A DNA stretch of 64,000 nucleotides from Usnea hakonensis (lineage: Eukaryota; Ascomycota; Lecanoromycetes; Lecanorales; Parmeliaceae): NCBI GenBank assembly GCA_013423325.1, contig BLJB01000024.1:1-64000 (forward strand). Reading direction: 5' to 3'. A model generated the notes under the pieces. It searched no databases. It worked only from the letters and a program-made list of their open reading frames with translations, and was not told the origin of the DNA. A program made the translations under genes and the position numbers. Below, piece by piece: positions 46,043 through 57,361 of this stretch. Numbering within the stretch: position 1 is the first letter of the stretch; each line of letters begins with the position of its first letter.

Positions 46043-47042
46043 TCACCAGCATTTGAACCTCGCCCAAAATCCACCCCGCTTCGTCATTTTGGCTCCAGGT
46101 CGCTCCGGAAAATCGGTCGTGTCTGCTTCTTTGTCGCCGTATGACGGTAATCGCGGCGTTCGGGACGCTGACTGTGTGTAGCTGAAGAGATTATGGGGTT
46201 TCTGTGGTGGTGCCGCGGCGGTTCCTGCTGCATCTTGGCGAGCGGCAACCACGCGGCGCACGATTACTAGAGTCGTAGGATGAATTAGCGTATGCAATAA
46301 TAAAAGACCGTTAATATGGGGCGATGCCGATTTGCTCTTCATTCGGTATTCGAAGAAAAGAGGGACCCCACGAGCAAAAGTTTCCTCAATATTCACCATC
46401 TCCCTCGCACTCGTCTCCATGAACCCACACCCCCTACTCCTCGCATACTCCAACCCCTGCCTACTACTTATTATCCTACTGTCCTTCAAATCACACTTAT
46501 TCCCCGCCACCAACTTAACCGGTTGCACGCCGCCTGTATCCAACCGGTGATCACACTCCATATCAATCATCTGCATGAAATATTCGAGCGTGTCCAGGGA
46601 AGAGGCAGCCGTGATGTCGTAGACGAGGAGGAAGGCGTCAGATTTGAGATTCGAGGCGGCCCAGAGGCCCCGGTATTCTTCTTGACCGGCCGTATCGGTG
46701 AGGGAGAGGAAGTAGGATTGACCGTCTATGGTGCGCGTGGTGGAGTAAGAGTCCTCTGGGAAATGAGGGTCAGAGATGAGAAGGATTAGGGCAGTAGGGT
46801 GAGGGTACCTATTGTGGGATCATATCTGTGAAGAAGCCGTGGTGAGCTGTATGTATGAAAGAGGGACAAGGGTCAATGGCTCACTCGTGCGTCCATTGAC
46901 TTCGTACCAGCCGTAGCGTTATAGAGGATTTGCCTGTACGGGCACGATTTCAGCCACCACCATTGCTACATTGGCATAGTCCTGACATACCGCAGCCACC
47001 ATCTCCGCAAATCGTTATTGATATTCGGTTTTGGTCCGCCAT
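46043..47042 (-). CDS. Ras-like small GTPase (RSR1-like) with a 17-nt microexon
   Basis: Five exons, 47,042-46,991, 46,933-46,885, 46,825-46,809 (17 nt), 46,755-46,372 and 46,266-46,043, 241 aa. The G1 loop is GDGGCGKSS, assembled across intron 1. The microexon encodes YDPTI of switch I, giving THEYDPTIEDSY. G3 is DTAGQEEY, G4 is NKCD and G5 is ETSAR. These are all the parts of a Ras GTPase. The C terminus ends ARFKCW, so the last Cys is followed by one residue and there is no standard CaaX box. Intron 4 (105 bp, GTGGGG donor) is a multiple of three with no in-frame stop, so retention would add 35 residues. Likely a membrane-linked polarity or signalling switch. Confidence 0.85.
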
Positions 47043-48767
47043 TGCGGGCACCTCGGCACCTTCTGGGCGGACTATGGCTCCGCAGCTCTTGCTGTATGAA
47101 AATATCTGGCGGTATGATTTAGAGAGAAGTGTGGGTATGCGGAGAGTATATCCTGAGGTTCGATTGAAGCGCGGTGTGCGTTTGTGGAAGTTCAGAGGCG
47201 ATCTCGTCGTTTGTGTAAATTCAATGGCAATGGCAATGGCAATGGCAAGTCGCTATTCGAGTGGCGATCACACAGGGGCCGAACCCAAGACCTGAAGCAA
47301 CTACAACTAAACTGAATTACCCCCTTCTAAAAGCACTGAGTAGAGTAAGAGAGCAAATTGTCTAAAAAGCAAGAAGAAGGAAAGAATCTAGAAGATCTTG
47401 CCCCCTTCACCCCCCTCCCCTTAGTACATACATAGCCCTTCCCCCCACCCCTTTGTAGATAAAGCTCGATTTAGACTAATCATCGCTCTACTGTCAAGAA
47501 CCCTGTCACCCATGTGCTCCGCCCAACGTTAATTGGACGCCAACAGACCCGAGTGAAGGATTAAACTTTTTCCTCTCCCTCACGGCACAAAACTCAATTC
47601 AAAAAAAAAAAAACAAAGGGAAGGCTTCACAGGCCCACTAGTCCCACTGCCCATCACCCATCGTTAATAATTGATAACGATCCACCAGGAAAATCCAGAT
47701 CAAACGTAAAGGCAAAAAAGATCCACTCTTAGTTCCTTAAACACTACAACTAAGATTATAATTCAAGATCAATATTCCTCACAATCTTTATCGAAAGTCA
47801 AACCCCCCAACACTCCAAAGCGTGATGGTCCCAGCCAGACGGTCACTCGATCCATAGGTAAGGTAGGTACATACTAATCATGCAAGCGCAAACACAAAGT
47901 CAAGTAAAGCTAGGTATCCACCCTTCCCAGGCGGAATCCAAAAAAAAGTACCAAGAAGCAAAGTTGGGGACTTGGGAGATAGGGCGAATCGTGGCGTGCC
48001 GTAACAGGCACACCGGACAGGGAGACGACGGTACGTAGGTAGCTACCGAGGGCGTACCTACCTACTGACTTTCACTAAAGTGGTTACTTGAGTAAGGTAA
48101 ATCTAAGGTAAGGTAAGGTACCTATACCCCCGGGAAGGGGCGTGGACCTGGGCCTGCAGTAGCGCCATGCGAAACAGATGTCCGGTCCATCACCTCACAT
48201 CTACGTATACGAGTACCTACTATGTCCCACGCTGCGCACGCAGACACCTCAGTCGAGGGAACCGAAGTGTCCACAAAAAAAAAAAAGTGAAACAACTTAG
48301 ACGAAGGTTCCCAAACTTCAAACTTCCAATTGCACACAAGAGAATCGGGTTCCGGGCAGCGATATCGAGCACTCGGACACAAAATTGGTAAAGGTTGGGA
48401 AAAATTCAATAAATGTTAATCATCATATCAACAGCCTGTAATGTTATAGAGCGGTGATAGTAAAGAGGTAGCTGTTTGTTTAAACTCCCCGTTGAGCGTT
48501 GAGCGCATGGTGGTCCAAAAACCTACGACCCCACTTCAAAGCCCGTGGAAACGAGTAAGATGTCACCCCGACCAAGCGCCATGCAGGAATCGCTTTACAT
48601 GGCCGTCATTAACTAATGTCTCGACGAATGGCTTCCCACCCGAGCATATGGATCCCTCAACAAGTCCAATAAATACGTATAAAGCGCCGTCAAGCTGCCG
48701 CTCTAGAGCCATCTGGGCGGAACAAAACAATCACAAACCCCCACAGAATTTCTGTGAAACTGTGGGA
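47043..48767. other. Intergenic region between the GTPase and WC-1
   Basis: About 1.7 kb with no gene. Contains CAATGG hexamer repeats (47,224-47,247), a 13-A run near 47,600, and GGTAGGTA/TACCTACC and GGTAAGGTAAGGTACC motifs at about 48,030-48,125. Upstream sequence of the GTPase and 3' flank of wc-1 are both here. Confidence 0.6.
47224..47247 (+). repeat. CAATGG hexamer microsatellite
   Basis: Four consecutive CAATGG units upstream of the GTPase start codon. Confidence 0.8.
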
Positions 48768-51700
48768 TTACATCAGTAGCGGCGGCGGTCTCATCTGCTT
48801 CTCTCCCGGTTCTATGCCTTCTTCAATCTTTGCTGGGATACCTCCCCCGAAACCCTGAGACGCAGAGGCTTCCATTCGGGCCATTTTCGCGTTGTGCGAA
48901 TCCGCGTTGAGGGCTTGGGGTGACCTCTGATCTGGTAGATGTCCTGATTTGCCCTCTGGAAACTGATCAGTCGTGGTGATCAGATGGAGACTGTTAGTCC
49001 CTGCGGGTGAGGCGGAATCCTTGTCGCTTTTTTGTGACGATGTTCGTGGTGTGACTCGGCCATTCTACATCATTTAGTGAATATATCTGAGCCACTTGGG
49101 ACGCTGGTCACATACCTCTTTAGCCCATCTGAGCCCACAACTATTACACAGATCGCGGTTGCCACTTGGGCCTCGTCTCCACTCAGGCGTGACCCGCGTG
49201 TGGCAATTAGCGCAGTCTTTCTGCATATTACCGGCACCATTGCGCCTTTTCCTCTTCTTCTTATTGGAGAGCAGACTCTGTAGCTCTTCTGCAAGCAGTC
49301 TGTTTCTCTTCTCCATCTGGCGAAGTTCGAATTGCCAACTGGTGCTTCTGGTGGTCTTCAATTCGTCAAAGACATTGTCCTCGGATGCGAGAGCCTCGTG
49401 CTGATTGCCGATAGCTAGGCCCATACCACCTGCCTGCGTGGTCACCCCTTCTGCTTTCACATTCCCAGCAGGTGACTTGGCTGTCTGACTGCCACCAGAA
49501 GTGCCACCGGCAGACGATGCGGGACTCGGTGACTTCTGTTCCGTCTTTGGAGAGAAGTTGGATCCTGTTCTATTTAAGGTGCGTGGCAACTTTAGCAATC
49601 GTGTTTGTGCTACAAAAAATGTAGGCTTTTGGCCCTCGCATGCATCTCCAGGATATATTGTTGTCCGAGCGTGTAGAAGTTGGCCCCGCTTGTTTAGGAC
49701 GTCATGCTTCAAAGTCGCTCGGACACCTGTGCGAGCAACCTCTAGCATTCTGCCGAACTCAAGCTTCGACGGTTGCCGCATGAGTGCTTGACAACTAGTA
49801 CCAACCAGATCTTCGGGCTGACGGTCGAGAAGACTTCGAACGTTAGATGAGACGAACAAGAACATGCCTGATGTGGACATTTTGGTCCACAGCTCACTCT
49901 CGCCAAAGCCACCAGCAGACATTATATCTTCCCTTGCTAATGCATAGACTGGGCGTTCTCGTCCTACCATGATGATACACTTTCGGCCCTTTCCTTGCTC
50001 AAGGTGAAGTGATCCATGACTTTCAAACCAGGTGTAACCGCTGTTTTTTCGCCGGATTCTGAAAACGACGTTGACAGCAGCTCCCGTCGAAGTATCCTTG
50101 AGCTCCCGCGTCACTGGAACTATATCGCTTGGGTGACAGACAGAAGATAGCGCTGTGCCCACAAGCTCGCTGGGATCATATTCTAGAACTTTGCGACTCG
50201 ACGGAGATAGGTAGAGGAAGAGCCCCTTCAAGGACAGGACATGCACAACATCATCAGTGTTCTCTAGCAGGACCTTGTCCCATATTCGCTTTGATAACTC
50301 CGATTCCCCAGAACCAATGGTGCTGAGGACTGTAGACACATCGTCACGAGCGACAGTTTGACTGAGTTCAGAATTCTGATGGCCAGGATGATCGGGTACA
50401 ACGTATCGTGGTAGCAAGCCACGCTGATAATTGATGCTGTAAGACCCATCTCGACTATTGTCAGTGGAATCTACGGTTCGAAATGGGAAAACAACTTACC
50501 AGGATTCTTGTTTGTTATGGAAGTTGGCTGTTCAACAAGGTCAACCTGAAATCCAACATAGTACTTTATTTCTTCGCTGTCCCATGTTATGGGTATCATA
50601 GTAAGCAAATTCATAAATGGTTGTCCACCTTTCCGGTAATTTATCAGACTGATTTGCGTTTCTTGTCTTTGTTCGATCATGTTCTTGATGCGGAACACGG
50701 ATTGATCGTCGACATACTTTCGCTTGACGCCTGTTTGAATTTTGCCATCTGGAGATTGGAGGAAACGGCAATTCCTCCCCAATATCTCATGCCGTGTGTA
50801 TGCGGTCAAACGCTCAAAAACATCGGAACAATAGACAATCGGAATGTCGTGCTGAGTCACGTCGCATACGACAAAAGCACACGACATATCGACTGCTCCT
50901 ATATTGATCTGTGGCTTTGGCCTTGCAGCGACTCTCATAAGAACTCCAAGCATATCAAAACCACTTGAGGAATAGGCGTTGCGATATTGAGGGATCACCT
51001 GTTGTGAAGCACTCCCCTGTCCCTGATAAGGCACTCCGTTATTAGTGGTGATGTCAAGGTTAGGTGTTGGCCGAGTCTTTTGAGAGTTGTCGAGATCGGG
51101 TAGACCATGGGAGACTGACATCGGCAACGGAGGGCTCGTGCTCGACATGGAAATTTCAGGTTGGCTAAGATTGACCTGCAAATTTTGCATCTGATCTGAA
51201 ACTGGCATGTTTGGCATCTTTTCCATCCCATTTTGTACACCAAGTGCACCTATACTACCTCCTCCAGGATCATGCATTTGCTCGCGCATCGAAGCGGACA
51301 TATTTTGCTGTATAGGCGGAGGGGGTATGTCGGTTGTGAAGTTGTTTCCCATGAAAGAATTCCTTGGCGTCAAATCACCGTTTGGCCCGTTGTCCAAACC
51401 AGCACCGGAGAAATCCATCCCCATAAGCATATCGTTGGACATGTAGGTTGCAGACAAGTCGTAGCCAAGCGAATCAGCAGAATCAAGATTATGACCGTAG
51501 GGTGAAGACGATGAGATCGGCGCATAGTTTGGCGCCATGCTGGGGAAGCTTGTGTTGAGTGCAAGGTGCTCGTGAGATAAGTGCCGCCTTACTCTTTGGC
51601 TGTCGAGTCTTCGTTGGGCAATGTTCCCGGGACGGTGCATTCCAGGATTTGTAGAAACCGGAGTTGGATCGAATTGGAAACCCTCGAGGTCGCTGTTGTT

Positions 51701-51997
51701 CCCAGAACCAAATTCCATCATTGAGGACCTCCTGGAATCCAGCTCTTGTATTGGTCTTGGAGGGTTGTAGGAGATGGAATGGTGGAAGCTGCTTCTCCTA
51801 TGTATTTCCTTCTGATTCTGATTGATAAAGTCGTCCAAAGCGTGGCCACCCATCATGCTCGAGGCATCCACTCCATCCGGACCTATTATGCCCATCATCG
51901 TATCGTGATTGTTCATGTCTGCCAGCCTCTGCAGGTCCTCTTGCGAGAACTGCCTTTCGTAATAATTGTTCATATTGCCCACATTGGTTTGGTCCAT
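48768..51997 (-). CDS. wc-1: White Collar-1 blue-light receptor and GATA transcription factor
   Basis: Three exons, 51,997-50,500, 50,449-49,116 and 49,064-48,768, 1,042 aa. Introns are 50 and 51 bp. A LOV domain (about 372-490) has the flavin-adduct cysteine in GRNCRFLQ (Cys410). Two more PAS domains follow (about 560-680 and 690-800), then a basic nuclear signal (NKKKRKRR) and a GATA zinc finger (912-944), CANC...CNSC with WRRGPSG. WC-1 binds flavin, pairs with WC-2 and activates light-induced and clock genes. The N-terminal 350 residues are Asn/Ser/Met-rich, without a long polyglutamine tract. The ATG at 51,997 (MDQTNVGNMNNYY) was chosen; the frame is open for 93 codons upstream and an extra 5' exon is possible. 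Confidence 0.95.
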
Positions 51998-53274
51998 GGT
52001 GAATTTACCTTGCCAGCGCCTCCAAAACTTGGCCTCTGTCCAACGTTCCCAAGCTTGATCCTGCCTGGGATTGAAAGCGTCTTTGACATTGTATTGCACC
52101 CCTGCTAATGTTTTAGAACGAAGAGTGGGCGCGACGCCGGGCGAAAAGCTGGAGGTTCTGTCGCAGCTGCAGGAAAGTGGGTATGGAAAGAAAGAAGGCG
52201 AGAGGATGACAGGGTTTTTGCAAGGATGATAAGCGCGAGCCCCGGAAGACGAATTCGGGTAGGAAATAGTTCGCAAGTTATATGCGAGGCCGTTGAGTGA
52301 CGCAGAATGCCGTTGGCTCTGATATGCGACTGGAGAAGCTACCGGAAATAGCAGCCAATTGGTGGAGGTGCATCACTTTAAGTAAAGCTTTGATATGCGG
52401 GCCTCTGATGGAGCTAGAGAAGAGGTTAGGTCAGAGGGATTTGATGTAACGAGGGAAAATTTATGCCAACGAGTGAGGTTGTTTCCTTTTCGGACGTCTT
52501 GTTGATCCCTCGTTGCTCGTAGTGGTAATAAGCAGCAGCTCGAGTGCCGTACCTACCTAGGTACTAACCTAGGTAAAAAACCAACCCTGTACTACGCCAT
52601 TCCAGAATAGGCTAGACCTTGTAGCTGTACTTGATGTCTTAGCGTATCCTATTGTACGCCTCGTACAGTGTACTTGACCGAATTTAACCCGTACCATACC
52701 ATATTCCGTCAGTCTGAGCGTCCACAATCCTAAGGGATCACGGATCTAGGTACTTTAGGTACCTAAGGTCAAATGTGGTACGTAGGTACCTAGCTAACCG
52801 AGCTTTGATTGATTTACTTCGTACAACATCTGCTCTCAAAAGTCACGTACTTCTCCTTCCAGGTAGTATCAAACTTGCTCATGTTGGGGTGCATCGATTG
52901 CCCTACCAGTGGTCCTGAATATGTAATGACAAATCATCTATTGAACATTACATTAGGAAGAAAAAGCGACTGGAAATTAATCAATCATGGGAAAAGGGCT
53001 ATGAACCCTGGCTACTCCTTTGAGGAATCCAAGCTCCGGCCAGGAACCCACTTATTATGTCAACGGCACCGCGGAAACCATTAGCTAGTGTCAGAAAAAA
53101 GGGTCGGTGTCGTCCATTAAAAAGGCTTTTGCCCGAATAATCTCGCCCCAGAACGGCACAGGCTGGTGGTACCCGCCGCGCCGACGGGTTTGAGGATATT
53201 GGTAATATTTACAACGCTCTCCGTTCCTTCGCAGATGGATTGCCTTTATGCCCTTCGCGATTCCTGTGGAAACA
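51998..53274. promoter_or_regulatory. Upstream region of wc-1 with repeated GGTACC/CCTAGG palindromes
   Basis: About 1.3 kb to the 3' end of FMP25. Contains TACCTAGGTA (52,553-52,562), AACCTAGGTA (52,565-52,574), TTAGGTACCTAA (52,755-52,766) and TAGGTACCTA (52,783-52,792), all palindromic or nearly so. Some or all may be transcribed leader. No other gene seen. Confidence 0.5.
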
Positions 53275-55062
53275 CTAAACCCCAGAGTATACAGCGCTCA
53301 CCATCCTCCCACACTCCACTCTCTGTTCCATATTAACTTTGCGCCCATTCACACTGACCTTATGACGTGGGGTGATTTGAAAGCGATGTTCCTCTCTCCG
53401 CTTTCCCACCGCTTTCTCTGCAGCAGCGTCGAGGGGCGCAATGTATCCCGGCACAGCCATGTTATTCCTCTTCCCCATTCCAAGTTGATAGTTCTCGTTC
53501 CCGCCCCACCAAACTACATCCGCACCCCAATTGGTATCATTGGGAGAGTCGGTGGTTGAAGAAGTCCCAGCTCGGACATGAGTCACATTGTCCATGGTTG
53601 CGCTAGCATGAGTGCTGCCGACCGAAAGGCGCTTTAGCCTTATCGGAATAACAGTGTTGTTGCTCTCATCAAATTCGAAGAGACCACTGAGCGTCTTGAT
53701 CTTTGTCGGCGTGCCTTGCATATGAGTCCAGCGGCCAGTGCCTAAAGTACCCAAAATTCCTTGTCCAGAAGCCCATGTATCGGCTGTGATACGGCCGAGA
53801 CCAGCTTGGGCAGTGGAAGCTTCCCCAGGCTGAGCTACTCGAGTCGCATCGACTGTGAAGAATGAGTTCGAACCACCAGCGGCGACTGAAGTCACACGTG
53901 GTGAGAGGTTAGTCCCTGAGTAAAGCCTGGAAATTGGTAACAACGATGGAGCATCGATGTATGGGGACTCCCCACTGGGATCAAAGCCGAGTTGACCAGA
54001 GCTGTTGTCACCAAAAGAAAAGGCGCGACCCTCTTTATCTAATGCTAGAGAGTGGAAGTCACCTGTGGCAATAGCCGTGATCTCGAAACCCCGAAGGGTA
54101 GTGATCTCGTGTGGTTGGTCATAAGGACCTGGTGGTCGTGTGGTCCAGCTCAGCCCTGGAATGCCCATTTCACCTCTTGATGGGAATTCTTCACTGCTAG
54201 AAGCAGCACTGAAAAGGCGACCACTAGAGGTAAGGAGAAGGGCGTTTTCAAGGCCAGAGCTAATCGACGAGACTTTCTCGCCCCACCCTAGGTTCTTTGG
54301 CTGTAAAAGACGATAACTAACCTTCGCCCGCGAGCTCCAAAAGGGTATCCACGAGCTTTCGTTGGGTTTAGCTCCCTTCGCTTGATCCTCCTGAGACACA
54401 GGCAGAGAGTAGACCTTGCCATTCGACGCCAACGCTAGTATCCTATCTCTCGATATCGTAACCGAAGTTAATCCCTTTCCCGTCAATGTAGGGGTAGGCT
54501 GCCTGACATCGCTCGAGAAGCCAGTCCCCCACTGCAGCAGATCTCCATTTTCATTGATCGCAACGCCAAAATTTCTGTCAAGCTTCATGTCTCGTAGCAA
54601 TACCCCATCAAAAAACGACATCCTCCTCGGCTGCTTTATCAATGGCTCTAACGAGTCTGGCGCTGCTACCCGCCCAGTATTTGATCCCCACGCATAGACG
54701 CCAGGGTTTTCCCAACTCTTCTTCACTTGCAGATGCTGTGAGCTGATATTGTCGCGGTTCTCCTCTTTCGATGGCCCCCTAGGCTTCTTTCGCTTCTCAA
54801 GCTGGACTTCAACGGGAGCAGGAGGTGCTTCGGCGTGGAGTTCAGCGATGCGCAAATGTTTGGAGCCATGGTACAAGGCTGTCGCGCCGCTGAGGCCGAC
54901 AGCACAGCGAACAAGAAATTTATAAGAACTAGCATTTTCTCCCAAAAAGTTCTGACTGTTGTATTGTCGCCGTTGCGACGGACGTGGTGCGTGAATGGCG
55001 CTCCTCCGGGATGCTCTGCAGACTCCGGTAATAATACGAGGAGCAGGTCTAGTACACCTCAT
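53275..55062 (-). CDS. FMP25: FMP25-like mitochondrial RCC1-repeat protein
   Basis: Single exon, 595 aa. The N terminus is Arg/Ser/Ala-rich without acidic residues (MRCTRPAPRIITGVCRASRRSA), a mitochondrial presequence, followed by a hydrophobic segment (about residues 48-62, FLVRCAVGLSGATAL) that may anchor it in the inner membrane. The remainder has RCC1-type repeats forming a beta propeller (GVYAWGSNTGRV, GDLLQWGTGF, GDFHSLALDKEGRAFSFGDNSSGQLG, ADVVWWGGNENYQLGMG). In budding yeast, Fmp25 is needed for respiratory complex III assembly. The length suits the family. Confidence 0.88.
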   Translation of the reverse strand: MRCTRPAPRIITGVCRASRRSAIHAPRPSQRRQYNSQNFLGENASSYKFLVRCAVGLSGATALYHGSKHLRIAELHAEAPPAPVEVQLEKRKKPRGPSKEENRDNISSQHLQVKKSWENPGVYAWGSNTGRVAAPDSLEPLIKQPRRMSFFDGVLLRDMKLDRNFGVAINENGDLLQWGTGFSSDVRQPTPTLTGKGLTSVTISRDRILALASNGKVYSLPVSQEDQAKGAKPNESSWIPFWSSRAKVSYRLLQPKNLGWGEKVSSISSGLENALLLTSSGRLFSAASSSEEFPSRGEMGIPGLSWTTRPPGPYDQPHEITTLRGFEITAIATGDFHSLALDKEGRAFSFGDNSSGQLGFDPSGESPYIDAPSLLPISRLYSGTNLSPRVTSVAAGGSNSFFTVDATRVAQPGEASTAQAGLGRITADTWASGQGILGTLGTGRWTHMQGTPTKIKTLSGLFEFDESNNTVIPIRLKRLSVGSTHASATMDNVTHVRAGTSSTTDSPNDTNWGADVVWWGGNENYQLGMGKRNNMAVPGYIAPLDAAAEKAVGKRREEHRFQITPRHKVSVNGRKVNMEQRVECGRMVSAVYSGV

Positions 55063-55573
55063 CTTTGCTTGTCAGGAAAGCCAATGCTCATGGAAGCGCC
55101 AGTATCGACCGTCAAATTAATTCAATAGCTTTAATAAAGATGTCAATTTCTCTGATTGTTTGCTCTTGTGCCGTGTTGATATAGCGTCGGTCCAAAATAC
55201 TCTAACTCGTCATGACTGCTAGCTACTTTACGCCAAGAATTCTTATCGATAAGCAGCCGAGGGAGCCCCACTTTATTACGGAGGACAAGCCTCGCCCGTA
55301 GCCGTTTTACGTATCTACCTTACCATCAATGTTTCTGGACTCTAATCCACCTACTTCGTCGCTGCTTTTGGCCTTCTTGGCAACATGCTGCTATCACTTC
55401 CAATTCTTGTCCTTTACTCTGTCACTAGGTATCTGAGGCGATATAGCTTTGTCGGTATGTTCTTAAAGATGCATAGTTAGATACTCCAATGGAACACGAG
55501 GCGCCCTTCACGCCATACAAGCTTATACAGAGCGATCGACTTCGATATAGTACTGGTATACCTGATCCTCCTT
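55063..55573. other. Intergenic region, no gene seen
   Basis: About 510 bp between the FMP25 start and the 3' end of the metallopeptidase. Nothing recognisable. Confidence 0.55.
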
Positions 55574-56330
55574 CTAGGGAGCGATCCAACCCTGAGGCGC
55601 TCTCTTGATAACGCCAAGTCCGGCTCTCCCCTCATGTGGATCGAGCCAATAGCCGAGACTCTCGTATCGCGCAAGAAGTCCGAGAAACATGTAGCTATCT
55701 GCGTTCACTAGTCTGTCTTGAACGTCACTAAGACGCTGAATTTGTGACCAGCCATAGGCGAGCGAACCATCGTCCCCTATAGAATCCTCAAGCCGTGTTC
55801 CTGCCCAATGAGTGCTTTCATGGTACACGGTGGCGGACATTATCTTATCATAGAATTCGCGATACAGAGCGAGCGGTCGGCCCCCATGGGGACTGAGAGT
55901 AAAAGGCACGGACGCTGCAATAGTCGGGTAGAATTCGTTTTCAGGTTCAAATGTTCGGTCGCATATCTAAGCTCGCACACTCTTAGAAGGCTATGTCAAA
56001 GGCCGTTGATGGCTCCTCAAGCTGGTCGAAGTCATACACTTGAGGATTATCCATGGTAGTACCAAAGATAACGTTGAAAGCCCATTGGAAATGCGGATCT
56101 CTGTCTCTCAAACTCATTCGATATGCAGTGATTTGGGCCGTTTGGTGCCAGTCATCGATAATGGAACGTATCTGAGGACGGCCGTTACAGGAGCTATCTA
56201 TCGCATAAGTGGGATTTGTGACTCTCTTGTCAAGAGTGCCCGTGAGGTTCCCGCCCGACGATGTTATTCTAGGTAGGCTCATGACCTTGAGACTAAAACA
56301 GAAAATGATCAAGATAATGATGAGTGACAT
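55574..56330 (-). CDS. Secreted aspzincin-like (M35-type) metallopeptidase
   Basis: Model of two exons, 56,330-56,040 and 55,966-55,574, 227 aa. A signal peptide is clear (MSLIIILIIFCFSLKVMS). The zinc motif HESTH is at residues 146-150, with Glu147 as the general base. GDDGSLAYGW follows about 18 residues later and matches the place of the DxxYG element that supplies the third zinc ligand in aspzincins. NADSYMFLGL near the end is also family-like. The 73-bp intron (GTGTAT...CTTAG) was placed because the exon 1 frame runs into a TAA at about 55,982 and the downstream frame (ICDRTFEPEN) has a TAG just before it. A frameshift in a decaying gene would look the same. The sequence inside the intron reads as family-like protein, which weakens the splice model. 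Confidence 0.55.
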
Positions 56331-57361
56331 GGCCCCTTGAATATGTAGGAGCGATAAAACGAAGATATAAGTCACTTGGGCTCAGTGCAGCTTACCGTGT
56401 CTTCTCTGCAGTGGATGCAGTCTTGACAAGCAACACCACCGTGCAGCCTCCAGCTGTGTATATGAGATTCATTATCAACGTCAGTTATAGTTTTGCTTAT
56501 GAGAGGCCTCGCCAAATACGGGATTGTTGGTACGGAATACACCATTTTGCAGAATAGCATCGTCCTGATAGAATATGCGGAAGAAACTCCACAGTCCATT
56601 GCAATAAGATTGCTAATTATATGTGGGTCTTGAAAACTCAACTCAACCAACACTCATTTATCTGTGTTGCATACGGATTACTTGGAACTTATCATTCACG
56701 GCCAGACTAGATCTTCAGTGATCCAGGAGCTCTGAATAGCCAGGGAAGGTTCTTTGCAAATGAGTAGATTTATTCTTTTGAGCTCGGTAGGGCTTGGGAA
56801 AAGCTCCGATACACTTTGATCTTTAGTAACAGCGTTGGTTGTTTTAGCTTGTTGTTGGATCAACGCCATGTTATTTTCCGGCTTTACGGGGCTCTGGGCG
56901 AACCCAAGCTCGCCAGAAATGCCACCGTGATTGAAAAAGAGCCTCACTCGGGTCGTATTCTTCCTTTATTTTGCCACTCATGCCCATATCAAAGTTTTCC
57001 TAGGAAGACATTTGGAATTCGTGAGTACGAGTACACTACTGTCATACTTGATGGGACACCGAGTGAAATGCGCCCATGTTTCGTCATGTCTATATCCAAT
57101 GTTCCAATCCTGAAGCTTTATTGAAGTGGTTAAATGAACCTGTATTCGGGTATTTTCTTGTCCTTTTGTTAGAGTCTGTCACGAGCATTCCCTGAACATC
57201 AATGTCCTAGTCCTGGTTCCCTCTCCATTTGTCAGTGAACTTTCAAATCATTCCGCCTCATCAAGTAGCATAACATCCACCTCGACAGCCGTGAGACTGC
57301 GACTTAGAGTTGTAGGCTTCTCGTATGCCCTACGATAGACATCTGGCTTTTTTGGACGAGA
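56331..57361. other. Intergenic region, no gene supported
   Basis: About 1.0 kb between two divergent genes for secreted proteins. A coding-like frame at 56,696-56,947 (-) lacks an ATG and is not called. Confidence 0.5.
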
